Assembly (NCBI RefSeq): GCF_905397435.1
Contig: NZ_CAJPVI010000015.1
Location: 92,742-156,741, forward strand
Direction: 5' to 3'
DNA length: 64,000 nt
From: Cupriavidus numazuensis
GTDB taxonomy: Bacteria > Pseudomonadota > Gammaproteobacteria > Burkholderiales > Burkholderiaceae
The notes below the pieces were generated by a model. That model made no database searches. It was not told the origin of the DNA and worked only from the letters and a program-made list of their open reading frames with translations. Every line of letters starts with the position of its first letter. Position 1 is the first letter of the stretch. Shown piece after piece: positions 9,321 to 18,201 of the stretch. A program made the position numbers and the translations under genes.

Positions 9321-11186
9321 GTGACCCGAAATCCAGAACTTGCCCCCTCACTTCCCCTGACGCCTGCGCAATCGAGCGAGCGCTTGTCGGGCGCCGATAT
9401 CATCCTGCGCGTCCTTAGCGAACAGGGCGTCGATACGGTATTTGGCTATAGCGGAGGCGCCATCCTGCCGACGTATGACGCCGTTTTCCGCTTCAATGCC
9501 ATGCATGAGGCCGATCCCGGGCGTCAGATCAGGCTCGTTGTCCCCGCCAACGAGCAGGCTGCCGGCTTCATGGCTGCCGGTTACGCGCGCGCCAGCGGGA
9601 AAGTCGGCGTGTTCATGGTGACATCCGGGCCCGGCGCGACGAATGCGGTCACGCCGATTGCCGACTGCAATGGCGATTCCGTCCCGGTGGTTCTGATATG
9701 TGGCCAGGTGCCGCGCGCAGCCATCGGTAGCGATGCCTTTCAGGAAGCCCCTGTCTTCAACATCATGTCCGCCTGCGCCAAGCAGGTCTTCCTCGTGACG
9801 GATCCTGAAAAGCTCGAACACACCCTGCGGACGGCATTCGAGATTGCCCGGACGGGACGCCCCGGTCCCGTGGTCGTCGATGTGCCGAAGGATGTCCAGA
9901 ACTGGACCGGTACCTTTCATGGTTCCGGCACCTTGCAGTTCCGCGGCTACTCTGAACGTCTTCGCAAGGTTGCGCACGGCGCTCGCCTGGACGAAAAGAA
10001 GCGCACCCGCTTCTTCGATCTTCTCGGACAAAGCAGGCGGCCACTGCTGTATGTCGGTGGCGGCGTCATAGCGGCCGGTGCCACGGCGGAACTGCGCCAG
10101 TTCAGCGAGCGCTATGGGATCCCCGTGGTGACGACGCTCATGGGACTCGGTGCAATGCCCGCGGATCACGAACTGTATCTTGGCATGCTTGGCATGCACG
10201 GTGCCGCGTGTGCCAACTATGCCGTTGAGGATTGCGACTTCCTGATTGCTGTCGGTGCCCGATTTGATGATCGGGTTGCCGGTGGGCGTCCTGACGCGTT
10301 TGCTCCCGGTGCGCGATACGTTGCGCATATCGATATCGACGAAGCGGAGATCAACAAGATCAAGCGGGCGCACTGGAGCCATGTCGGCGACGCCAGGCGT
10401 GCGCTGGTGTCGCTGGCGGAACATGGTCTGGTCGAGCGGTCGCATTCGGACTGGCTCGATCACGTCGCCGAACTGAAACGGATTTACCGCATGAATTACG
10501 ACCGGACCAGTCCCGCGATCCAGCCACAGTCTGTCGTGGAGATGCTGGGCCGGATCACCGGAGGGCGCGCGATTGTCAGCACCGGAGTCGGCCAGCATCA
10601 GATGTGGGCGGCACAGTACTTCCGGTTCAGCGAACCCAGAAGCTTCCTGACATCCGGCAGCATGGGGACCATGGGCTTCGGCCTGCCCGCGGCGATCGGC
10701 GCGCAACTGGCGCGGCCCGACGCGCTGGTCATCGATATCGATGGCGACGGCAGCATCCGCATGAACCTCGGGGAACTGGAGACCGCGACAACGTACGGGG
10801 TACCCGTCAAGGTTCTTCTGCTCAACAATCGCGGCGACGGGATGATCCGGCAGTGGCAGCGCCTGTACTTCGAGGGGCGCTTTTGTGTTAGCGACAAGGC
10901 ACTCCACCGCAAGGATTTTGTCCTCGCGGCGCAGGCGGATGGCTTCGAGTTTGCGTGCCGCGTAGAAGACGCCGACAAGGTCGAGGCGGCGCTCAGGGCC
11001 TTCGTCGAGTTCGAGGGCCCCGCCCTGCTGGAGGTGATGGTTGACGAGAACGCTGACGTATTCCCGATGGTGGGGCCCGGCCAGAGTTACTCAAGCATGA
11101 TCACGGGACCATTCATCCCTTCACGATCCGGGCCGGAAGGGGCGGAACATGGGGCGCCGCATCTCCCTGCCGCCGATATGTTCTAG
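9321..11186 (+). CDS. ilvB: acetolactate synthase-like large subunit (ThDP enzyme)
   Basis: A 621-residue thiamine-diphosphate enzyme with a GTG start. The N-terminal domain carries G-Y-S-G-G-A-I-L-P-T-Y and the catalytic glutamate in P-A-N-E-Q-A-A-G-F-M-A (about residue 77). The central FAD/nucleotide domain has R-F-D-D-R-V-A-G. The C-terminal ThDP-binding motif G-D-G-S-I-R-M-N-L-G-E-L lies at about 475. The family condenses two pyruvates to acetolactate (or pyruvate with 2-oxobutyrate) for branched-chain amino acids. No small regulatory subunit or ilvC follows, so this is an accessory copy. About 45 residues beyond the usual C-terminus look disordered. Its stop overlaps the stop of the convergent LysR gene. 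Confidence 0.9.
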   Translation: MTRNPELAPSLPLTPAQSSERLSGADIILRVLSEQGVDTVFGYSGGAILPTYDAVFRFNAMHEADPGRQIRLVVPANEQAAGFMAAGYARASGKVGVFMVTSGPGATNAVTPIADCNGDSVPVVLICGQVPRAAIGSDAFQEAPVFNIMSACAKQVFLVTDPEKLEHTLRTAFEIARTGRPGPVVVDVPKDVQNWTGTFHGSGTLQFRGYSERLRKVAHGARLDEKKRTRFFDLLGQSRRPLLYVGGGVIAAGATAELRQFSERYGIPVVTTLMGLGAMPADHELYLGMLGMHGAACANYAVEDCDFLIAVGARFDDRVAGGRPDAFAPGARYVAHIDIDEAEINKIKRAHWSHVGDARRALVSLAEHGLVERSHSDWLDHVAELKRIYRMNYDRTSPAIQPQSVVEMLGRITGGRAIVSTGVGQHQMWAAQYFRFSEPRSFLTSGSMGTMGFGLPAAIGAQLARPDALVIDIDGDGSIRMNLGELETATTYGVPVKVLLLNNRGDGMIRQWQRLYFEGRFCVSDKALHRKDFVLAAQADGFEFACRVEDADKVEAALRAFVEFEGPALLEVMVDENADVFPMVGPGQSYSSMITGPFIPSRSGPEGAEHGAPHLPAADMF

Positions 11187-12091
11187 CCGCCTGGCGCCGA
11201 TCCCGTACGCGTGCGCAAGCGCGGTGTCACGAAATCGAGGAAGGCCCGCAGCTTCAATGGCAGCGGGGCTTGTCCCTTGTGCACAAGGCTGACTGGCAAC
11301 GGCGCGGACTCGAACTCCTGAAGCACGACACAAAGCGTGTTGTTGTGGATGGCGTCTGCTACCTGGTACGACAGCGCACGGATCAACCCGACCCCCAGAA
11401 TCGCTGCGGCAATGGCGGCCTCTGCGGTATTGACTGCCAGCCGGGAATGCACGGGCACGGATACTTCCGACTTGCCGACACCAAAGACCCAGGCACGCGT
11501 AGACGCAAGTACCTCGAAGTTCACGCAACTGTGTGCCGCAAGGTCGCCCGGTGCCGACGGCACGCCGCGGGATGCAAGATATTCCGGACTCGCGCACACG
11601 ACGCGGCGGACTGTCCCGACCCGCGTCGCGATGAGTGTGCTGTCGGGCAATTCCCCGATCCGGACTGCCACGTCGGCATCCTCATCCATCAGGTGCACGA
11701 CGCGATCGGTGAGCACGAGGTTGACGTCGATCTCCGGGTAGTGCGCGAGGAATTCCGCTATGACCGGCACAACGTGCAAGCGTCCGAACGCCACGGGAGC
11801 GGTAACGGCAAGTTCGCCTTTGGGGGAGACATGTTCACCGACGGCAACGCGTTCGGCCTCCCCCACCTCTTCGAGAATTCGTCGGCAGGCCGCGACGTAT
11901 GCGTCCCCAGCCTCCGTCAGCGAGAGCTTGCGCGTAGTACGGTGCAGCAAGCGAGCCTTCAGGTGGGATTCCAGTTCTGCCACCTTTCGGCTGACTGTTG
12001 GCAGCGGCACGCCGAGGCGGCGCGCGGCGGCCGACAGGCTGCCCGCATCGACGACCGCGACCAGGAGAGACATCGATTCAAAAAGGTTCAC
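11183..12091 (-). CDS. LysR-family transcriptional regulator
   Basis: 302 residues with a GTG start preceded by GGAG. The winged helix-turn-helix is at residues 3-60 (V-V-D-A-G-S-L-S-A-A-A-R-R-L-G-V-P-L-P-T-V-S-R-K-V, with R-T-T-R-K-L-S-L-T-E-A-G). The effector-binding domain follows, of the type that ends in a short charged C-terminus. It is convergent with the acetolactate synthase, sharing the four bases ctag as overlapping stops. It lies just downstream of the porin gene on the same strand. Targets are not evident. Confidence 0.92.
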   Translation of the reverse strand: MNLFESMSLLVAVVDAGSLSAAARRLGVPLPTVSRKVAELESHLKARLLHRTTRKLSLTEAGDAYVAACRRILEEVGEAERVAVGEHVSPKGELAVTAPVAFGRLHVVPVIAEFLAHYPEIDVNLVLTDRVVHLMDEDADVAVRIGELPDSTLIATRVGTVRRVVCASPEYLASRGVPSAPGDLAAHSCVNFEVLASTRAWVFGVGKSEVSVPVHSRLAVNTAEAAIAAAILGVGLIRALSYQVADAIHNNTLCVVLQEFESAPLPVSLVHKGQAPLPLKLRAFLDFVTPRLRTRTGSAPGG

Positions 12092-12193
12092 TGACGCTCT
12101 CCACCGATGGACTAAGGCTGGCTAATTCTTTTCGATTATTTCTTCATGTGCAAGGGAACGGCCGGTGATCCAGCGACTTTGCGCGGGCCATCG

Positions 12194-13270
12194 TCAGAAC
12201 CGGTGACGAATACCCATCACCGCACCGAACTGGTCCTTGCCTGGTTGCACATTGAAGACCGCGTTCGCGCCGCTGCCACTGTTAAAGCCATTGACGCCCA
12301 GCTGCGAGTTCTCCTTGTTGAGCGCGTAGGACATCGACACGTACAGGTCTGTGCGTTTGGACAGCGAATAGTCCCCGGTCATGGCGAACTGCCACGGGTC
12401 CGATCCGGTCTTCCGGAAGTCCTGGTAGTAAGCGGTACCGGTCAGCGAAAAGGCAGGCGTCAGCTTGTACACGATACCCAGCCAATACAAGTTCGAGCCG
12501 GCGTTCGCCGTCTGCGCGCCAGGCAGTGCCGCACCGCCGTACGCCTTTGCCAGGCGATATCCCGCATACAACCTGGCGGCACCAGCGGCATAGGTGCCAG
12601 CCACCGAAGCGCGCCTGATGAGTGGCGCCTGGTTTGCCGGCGTGCCGACATGGGCGTCGTCATAGGCCACGCCAACCGAGAAAGGTCCGGTGGCATAGTT
12701 CACGAACGCGCCGAAATCACGGCCGTAGACGTTGCTGCCCGCGACCTCGGTGCCATTGGATTGGAAAGCGTAGAAGGCCTGGGCGGTCATTCCTCCGAAT
12801 GTGCCCACATACTTGATGGCATTGTCGGCGCGCGCGCCGAACTCAGGAGCAATCGAAAGCATGCCATAGCGGTCGGCAATGACATTGGGATCGTAGACAA
12901 TGCCGAACTCGCGCATGGATGTCTGCTGTCGTCCAAGATGCACCGCGCCATACCGGCTTTCCAGGCCCACATGCGCGTCACGGCCGAACAGGCGCCCGCT
13001 CTGTCCGGAGTTTCCGGTATCGATATCAAAGCCACTTTCCAGCTGGAGTACAGCTCTCAGCCCGCCGCCCAGGTCCTCCACGCCGCGCAGGCCCCAGCGC
13101 GAGCCTGACAGATTTCCCGATGTCACCCGCAAGAGACCACTGCCGTTACGCCCGGTATTGTCGATGTACTCGACGCCGGCGTCCGCCAGCCCATAGAGCG
13201 CCACGCCGGACTCGGCATAGACGACATTGGCGGCAAAGGATGCTGCCAGTACCGCAAAAACCTTCTTCAT
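12194..13270 (-). CDS. general porin, Burkholderiales (OmpC-like) type
   Basis: A 358-residue outer-membrane beta-barrel. The start at 13270 gives a clean signal peptide (M-K-K-V-F-A-V-L-A-A-S-F ... V-Y-A) with predicted cleavage before E-S-G-V-A-L-Y-G. The frame extends 38 residues further upstream, but that part is not signal-like. Alternating beta-strand patterns, the S-R-W-G-L-R-G-V-E-D-L-G-G-G motif near residue 55, and the C-terminal R-H-R-F with a final Phe are typical of trimeric porins. Such porins allow diffusion of small hydrophilic solutes. It lies downstream of the symporter genes, so it may widen the outer-membrane route for the same substrate. Confidence 0.95.
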   Translation of the reverse strand: MKKVFAVLAASFAANVVYAESGVALYGLADAGVEYIDNTGRNGSGLLRVTSGNLSGSRWGLRGVEDLGGGLRAVLQLESGFDIDTGNSGQSGRLFGRDAHVGLESRYGAVHLGRQQTSMREFGIVYDPNVIADRYGMLSIAPEFGARADNAIKYVGTFGGMTAQAFYAFQSNGTEVAGSNVYGRDFGAFVNYATGPFSVGVAYDDAHVGTPANQAPLIRRASVAGTYAAGAARLYAGYRLAKAYGGAALPGAQTANAGSNLYWLGIVYKLTPAFSLTGTAYYQDFRKTGSDPWQFAMTGDYSLSKRTDLYVSMSYALNKENSQLGVNGFNSGSGANAVFNVQPGKDQFGAVMGIRHRF

Positions 13271-13411
13271 CAAACCCCACTTCGTTTTATTGAAACACCG
13301 CAGAACATTCGAAAAGAGCAGCGCCTGTTGCCTGAGCACTGTTCCACAGGAAACAGAACGGCGCTGCCCGAGACATGCCTTCACTTCAATCCAGACCCAT
13401 AAGCAAGTGCT

Positions 13412-14914
13412 CTACCTCGTCGTAACGGTGCCAACTTCGCCTGCAACACGACGCCCTTGTGTCAGCGCCGACACGGCTACCGACACGACGATGTTGACTA
13501 CCAGCGCAATCACGCCAACGTATGTCGGATAGACACCATCGCCGATATGCAGCGCATACACCGGCTTCAGGCCCAGGGAAATGGCGAGTCCCGTTCCGGT
13601 GACGATGCCAAAAAACCAGCCGGCAAGCAGCCCGGACGCAGTCAGGCGTCGCGTGTATAGCGTGAACACGACCGCTGGGAATATCTGAAGAATCCAGACG
13701 CCGCCGAGCAGTTGCAGGTCGATCGCGTATTGCGTGGGCAGCACGATGATGAAGAGCAACGCGCCAAACTTCACCACCAGCGAAAACAGCTTGGCGCTCT
13801 TTGCCTCCTTTTCGGGGCTCACATCCGGCGCCATCAGCGGCTTGTACAGATTGCGCGTGAACAGATTCGCCGCGCCGATCGACATGATCGCCGCCGGCAC
13901 CAGCGCGCTGATGGCGATCGCGGCTGCGCAAAAGCCCACGAACCAGGACGGAAACAACTTGAGGAACAGCACCGGCACCACATCCGAAGCCGATGACACA
14001 TGCACGCCGGCGGCAATCGCCATATAGCCGAGCACGGCAATCAGGCCCAGCAACAATGTGTACGCCGGCAGCGCGATGGCATTCTTGCGCACAGTGTTTG
14101 CAGAACCCGACGACAGTATCCCCGTCATGGTGTGGGGATACATGAAGCCCGCCAGCGCCGACCCGAGTGCCAGCGTCGCATACGCCGTGAATTGCGATGG
14201 CTTGAGGATGATGCCGGTGGCGCCGCCCTTGGCGGTGAAGAACGTGTCGGCCGCATGGAACAGCGCACCATAGCCGCCAAGCTTGCTGGGAATGACCGAG
14301 ATCGCGGCAATGACCACGATATAGATCATGATGTCCTTGACGAAGGCAATCATCGCTGGCGCACGAAGCCCGCTCGAATAGGTGTAGACGGCGAGAATGG
14401 CGAAGGCGACGATCAGCGGCAATTCGCCATCGACGCCCAGCCCCTTGATCACCACTTGCATGCCAATCAGCTGCAGCGCGATATAAGGCAGCGTGGCGAT
14501 GATTCCGGTGATCGCCACTGCCGCCGGAAGCCATCGTCCTCCGATCTCGCCCTGGACATAGTCGGCAGCCGTGATGTGGTTCTTGCGGTGACACACCTCC
14601 CACAGCCTTGGCATGACTGCAAACACGAACGGATAGACGATGATCGTATAGGGCATCGCGAAGAAGCCGTACGCACCCACCGAATAGACCAGCGCGGGGA
14701 CCGCGATGACCGTATAGGCCGTATAGAAGTCCCCGCCCACCAGGAACCATGAGATCACCGTGCCGAATTGCCGGCCGCCAAGTCCCCATTCATGAAGCTG
14801 TGACAAATCCCCCCGCTTCCACCGCGCCGCGACGAATCCCAGCACTGTGACGAGGACGAAGAATGCAATGAACACCGCCATTGCCACGCTATTGACTGCG
14901 GGTGTCTCGCTCAT
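13412..14914 (-). CDS. sodium:solute symporter (SSS family)
   Basis: A 500-residue permease with about 13 membrane segments. Recognisable parts are G-G-R-Q-F-G-T-V-I-S-W-F-L-V-G-G-D-F-Y-T-A-Y near residue 50, A-A-D-Y-V-Q-G, and the I-S-A-L-V-P-A-A-I-M-S-I-G-A-A-N sodium-site segment. These place it in the SSS family with monocarboxylate/pantothenate-type permeases. The ATG at 14914 overlaps the stop of the DUF3311 gene (ATGA), so the start is well fixed. The pairing with a DUF3311 protein is common for organic-acid uptake permeases. Substrate unknown, probably a short carboxylate. Confidence 0.94.
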   Translation of the reverse strand: MSETPAVNSVAMAVFIAFFVLVTVLGFVAARWKRGDLSQLHEWGLGGRQFGTVISWFLVGGDFYTAYTVIAVPALVYSVGAYGFFAMPYTIIVYPFVFAVMPRLWEVCHRKNHITAADYVQGEIGGRWLPAAVAITGIIATLPYIALQLIGMQVVIKGLGVDGELPLIVAFAILAVYTYSSGLRAPAMIAFVKDIMIYIVVIAAISVIPSKLGGYGALFHAADTFFTAKGGATGIILKPSQFTAYATLALGSALAGFMYPHTMTGILSSGSANTVRKNAIALPAYTLLLGLIAVLGYMAIAAGVHVSSASDVVPVLFLKLFPSWFVGFCAAAIAISALVPAAIMSIGAANLFTRNLYKPLMAPDVSPEKEAKSAKLFSLVVKFGALLFIIVLPTQYAIDLQLLGGVWILQIFPAVVFTLYTRRLTASGLLAGWFFGIVTGTGLAISLGLKPVYALHIGDGVYPTYVGVIALVVNIVVSVAVSALTQGRRVAGEVGTVTTR

Positions 14915-15108
14915 TTCATCCTCCGATAGACGACGTACAGCAACAAGGAGGTGATCGGCACCCAGAGGAACTGATACCAGTAGAAGAATGGAAAGCCCAA
15001 CCATTCCGGTTGGGCGCTGTTATAAAGCGGCAGCCACAAGAGGCCGATGTATGGGGCAAACAGGAGCGCCCAGATCCAGCTGCGGCCTCCTTTGTCTGGC
15101 GTAGTCAA
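14911..15108 (-). CDS. DUF3311 small membrane protein
   Basis: A 65-residue protein with two membrane helices (W-I-W-A-L-L-F-A-P-Y-I-G and F-Y-W-Y-Q-F-L-W-V-P-I-T-S-L-L-L). This is the DUF3311 pattern found beside SSS permeases. The best start is a TTG at 15108 with AGGAG seven bases upstream; the open frame before it is Arg/Pro-rich and lacks the domain. Its stop overlaps the symporter start, so the two are translationally coupled. It is likely an accessory subunit or assembly factor of the symporter. Confidence 0.8.
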   Translation of the reverse strand: MTTPDKGGRSWIWALLFAPYIGLLWLPLYNSAQPEWLGFPFFYWYQFLWVPITSLLLYVVYRRMK

Positions 15109-15527
15109 CGTTGCTCTCCTGAAGTTCCTTGAGCGGGCACGGATGCGCGCACGGGGGATGGGAATCGGAATCGACGGCGTCGATCGGATGCCTTCCTGAC
15201 GGGATGGCGCGCGCAAGTTCGATCGCAATGCAATGCATCACAACCATGCATCGCTGATCCAAATGGTAGTGAAGCGAGCGCGCGCGGGTCGACGCAAATG
15301 GGCCAGTCTCTGGCCAATGTTTGCGAGATACGGGCCAATCGCCGGACTCGGGATGGCAGAGCATTTCCCGCAGCAAGGTTGGCAAGATTCACGAACGAAA
15401 TGGCCCAATCCATGCACGGCTTCCCCTTCAGAAAAGGCGCGCCGCTTCATAAGATTCATTGAACGCCGGGTGGTGATGCCTCCGGGATGTGTCGGAGTTA
15501 GAGCGGCCCTGGGTGCCGCACGGGGCC
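15109..15527. other. divergent promoter region between DUF3311/symporter operon and LysR
   Basis: Around 420 bases with no credible gene. It contains ggccagtctctggcc at about 15302-15316 and a nearby gggccaat, resembling LysR-type half-sites. This would fit control of the symporter operon by the divergent LysR gene. No further structure was seen. Confidence 0.4.
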
Positions 15528-16439
15528 ATGCTGCACAAGAAACCTGATGAGATCGTGGACTGGGGCGACTGGGACAATTTCTGCCGGGTCGTCGAGGCCG
15601 GGGGCTTTACTGCCGCGAGCGACCGTAGCGGCGTTCCGAAGTCGTCGATCAGCCTGTCGCTGGCCCGCCTGGAAGCCCGGCTGGGCAATCGGCTGCTTGA
15701 CCGGACCACGCGCAAGGTTCGCGTAACGGATCTGGGTCAGACGCTATGTGACCGGATCACGCCTTTGCTGAATGAACTGCGGGAAGCGGATAACGATGCG
15801 CGGTCAACACGGCAGCAGGTATCAGGCACGCTACGACTGGCAGCGCCTTATGAAACAGGCAGGATTCATCTGGCGCCTGCACTGGTGAAGCTGCTCAGGG
15901 CGCATCCGGATCTGAAGGTCGAGATTGACGATACGCGAAGGATTCCCGACCTGCTGGAGCACCGATACGACATTGCCTTCGTCAAGATCGATGCAAAACT
16001 GCCCGACAGTTCGCTGGTCAGCAAACACGTTGTGGCAATGGAACGCGCCTTCTACGCAGCCCCGGAAATGATTGCCAGGCGCGGGCTCCCGCGGCAACTC
16101 GCGGATATCGGGTCGTGGCCCATGATCGTGGACGGTGACGATACTTATTGGGATCTGTTTGAAAACGGGCGGGAAGTCGGGCGGGTAGCCATATGCCCGG
16201 CCATCCGGACGCCGAATGTTGAAATTCGCGTGCGCACCGCCATCGAAGGTCTTGGCGTCGTACGGCTGATGCCGGCATACATCGAAGATCAGGTCAGGCG
16301 GGGAGAACTGGTGCGGTTGTTCCCTGCATTTCTTTCGTCTCCGCTCAGGGTATATGCGCTGACTCCGGCCCGCAGGCTTGTACCACCCAAGGTACGAGCA
16401 TTGCTGAATGCATTCGAAATCCCGGAGACAGACGCGTGA
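15528..16439 (+). CDS. LysR-family transcriptional regulator, likely controls the symporter operon
   Basis: About 303 residues from the ATG at 15528; a GTG at 15489 would add 13 residues and cannot be excluded. The helix-turn-helix is near residues 12-70 (F-C-R-V-V-E-A-G-G-F-T-A-A-S-D-R-S-G-V-P-K-S-S-I-S, then R-T-T-R-K-V-R-V-T-D-L-G). The effector domain carries the usual I-D-D-T-R-R-I-P-D-L and V-V-R-L-M-P segments. It is transcribed away from the DUF3311/SSS genes across a 419-base gap, the classic arrangement for a LysR regulator and its target. Confidence 0.9.
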   Translation: MLHKKPDEIVDWGDWDNFCRVVEAGGFTAASDRSGVPKSSISLSLARLEARLGNRLLDRTTRKVRVTDLGQTLCDRITPLLNELREADNDARSTRQQVSGTLRLAAPYETGRIHLAPALVKLLRAHPDLKVEIDDTRRIPDLLEHRYDIAFVKIDAKLPDSSLVSKHVVAMERAFYAAPEMIARRGLPRQLADIGSWPMIVDGDDTYWDLFENGREVGRVAICPAIRTPNVEIRVRTAIEGLGVVRLMPAYIEDQVRRGELVRLFPAFLSSPLRVYALTPARRLVPPKVRALLNAFEIPETDA

Positions 16440-16601
16440 CCGCTCCGCTATCCGATCCCGGCGTCCTTGATAACTGGCCACTCGAGTACCAGTGATCGCC
16501 AGCCTGCGCAAGTGCGAACCACAGCTCCGTCCCGCTGCACCCGCACCCTACCTTGTTAAGGTATGCTTTCGCCTCCGAAACGATCTTCTCCAGAGGGGCA
16601 A

Positions 16602-17369
16602 ATGCGGCGCGTCGTGTTCAATCAGAAGGGTGGCGTGGGCAAGTCGACCATCGTATGCAATCTCGCGGCGATCAGCGCCAGCGAAGGGTTGCGCACGCTT
16701 GTCGTCGACCTGGACGCGCAATGCAATTCGACCCAGTACCTGATGGGCGCGCAGGCAGCCGAAGCCACGCCGACGGCGGCGCATTTCTTCGAGTCGTCGC
16801 TGACCTACAGCTTCAAGCCGGTGGACCTGAGCGAGTTCATCCACACGACGCCGTTCGAGAATCTCGATGTGATGCCGGCGCACCCTGACCTGGACTCCCT
16901 GCATAGCAAGCTGGAATCGCGCTACAAGATCTACAAGCTGCGCGACGCGCTGATCGAGCTGGAATCGGTCTATGACGCGATCTACATCGACACGCCGCCG
17001 GCGCTGAACTTCTACACGCGTTCCGCGCTGATCGCGGTGGAGCGCTGCCTGATCCCGTTCGACTGCGACGACTTCTCGCGCCGGGCGCTCTACACGCTGC
17101 TCGACAACGTGAAGGAAATCCAGCAGGACCACAATGAAGCGCTGCAGGTCGAAGGCATCGTGATCAACCAGTTCCAGCCGCGTGCGAGCCTGCCTGTGAA
17201 GCTTGTCGAGGAACTGGTCAGCGAAGGGCTGCCGGTGCTGGCATCGCGGCTGTCATCGTCGGTGAAGATCCGCGAATCGCACCAGCATGCCACGCCGATG
17301 ATCCACCTCGATCCGCGCCACAAGCTGTCGCAGGAGTATCTGGCGCTGCACACAGAACTGGCAGGGTGA
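16602..17369 (+). CDS. orphan ParA/MinD-type ATPase
   Basis: A 255-residue deviant Walker-A ATPase. The sequence N-Q-K-G-G-V-G-K-S-T begins at residue 6, with the signature lysine in place. V-V-D-L-D-A-Q-C-N-S-T follows at about 40 and D-T-P-P-A at about 130. The ATG at 16602 has AGAGGGG seven bases upstream, better than the in-frame ATG at 16563. ParA proteins move DNA or protein cargo on the nucleoid. No parB gene or parS-like site is adjacent, so the cargo is unknown. Similar stand-alone ParAs occur on secondary replicons and in polar-positioning systems. Confidence 0.9.
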   Translation: MRRVVFNQKGGVGKSTIVCNLAAISASEGLRTLVVDLDAQCNSTQYLMGAQAAEATPTAAHFFESSLTYSFKPVDLSEFIHTTPFENLDVMPAHPDLDSLHSKLESRYKIYKLRDALIELESVYDAIYIDTPPALNFYTRSALIAVERCLIPFDCDDFSRRALYTLLDNVKEIQQDHNEALQVEGIVINQFQPRASLPVKLVEELVSEGLPVLASRLSSSVKIRESHQHATPMIHLDPRHKLSQEYLALHTELAG

Positions 17370-17463
17370 AAGCCTGCGGGTGCGGCGTCGGGATTCGATC
17401 ACGTAGAATTCCGGGCTGCCGCCCTGCCCGCGTTCGTGCCAGGGCATGATTTGCCAGCCTGCC

Positions 17464-18075
17464 ATGCCAACACCCAAAGCCACCATTGACCGGTCCACCA
17501 GCGAGCAAGCGCTGCAATTGCTCGATGCCGCCACCGCGGAAGTCCTTGCCAATGGCCTCGGCGACCTGTCTCTCCGGAATATGGCCGATGCGCTCGGCAC
17601 CAGCCACCGGATGCTCATCTACTACTTTGGCTCCGCCGATGGCTTCTGGCAGGCGCTGCTGCACCGTATCCGGCACGCGGAACAGGACGCACGCCAGCGC
17701 GTGATCGTCGACGGCATGGACCCGCAGGCGGCAATGGAAGCGGCGTGGGAACGCTACTCCGCGCCTGCCTACCTGCCGATCATGCAGTTGCTGTTCGAGA
17801 TCTATGGCAAGGCAATCCATGACCGCGAACGCTTCAGCGGCTTTCTCGACGACGTCATCGGGAGCTGGGCCACGATGCTCACTGAGCGCTTCCGGGAAAG
17901 CATGGGGCTTGATGAGGCTGAGGCGCGCCTGCGGGCGCGTGTCGAGGTCGCCATGATGCGGGGGTTGCTGCTGGATCTTGTCACCACCGGTGACCGGGAA
18001 GGCACTACGGCTGCGTTGAAGTATTTCGCCAGCAGGATGGCGCAGGCGCCTGGCTCCGGCAAACCCTCAGCGTAG
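17464..18075 (+). CDS. TetR-family transcriptional regulator
   Basis: 203 residues from ATG 17464 (ATG 17446 would add six). The N-terminal helix-turn-helix spans about residues 20-60 (L-S-L-R-N-M-A-D-A-L-G-T-S-H-R-M-L-I-Y-Y-F), with the TetR-type Y-Y-F in helix 3-4. The remainder is an all-alpha ligand domain. It is followed by the first copy of the large repeat element, so it is probably monocistronic. No neighbouring target gene or operator is obvious. Confidence 0.85.
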   Translation: MPTPKATIDRSTSEQALQLLDAATAEVLANGLGDLSLRNMADALGTSHRMLIYYFGSADGFWQALLHRIRHAEQDARQRVIVDGMDPQAAMEAAWERYSAPAYLPIMQLLFEIYGKAIHDRERFSGFLDDVIGSWATMLTERFRESMGLDEAEARLRARVEVAMMRGLLLDLVTTGDREGTTAALKYFASRMAQAPGSGKPSA

Positions 18076-18136
18076 ATTTGGCGGCTTGACCGGGTTTTTC
18101 GCTCTTGGCGGGGGCTTGTCGTTTGGGCTGGGTTTT

Positions 18137-18180
18137 CGCTCTTGGCAGGCGCCGCTGATTCGCCGGCGTAGCCGGTGGGG
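18137..18180 (+). repeat. extra REP-like module, left of repeat element A
   Basis: This stretch reads cgctcttggcaggcgccgct, then attcgccggcgtagccgg. It is a slightly degraded copy of the same REP-like module that ends repeat element A, in the same orientation. A still more degraded copy of its first half begins near 18110. This tandem arrangement matches the extra module left of element B. Confidence 0.75.
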
Positions 18181-18201
18181 CTTCTCGTTGGGGCCGGTTA
18201 T

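Noticed and set aside
16602..17369. ParA gene as part of a plasmid-type partition locus
   Set aside because: No parB, no iteron-like repeats and no parS-like sites were seen nearby, so an integrated replicon cannot be supported.
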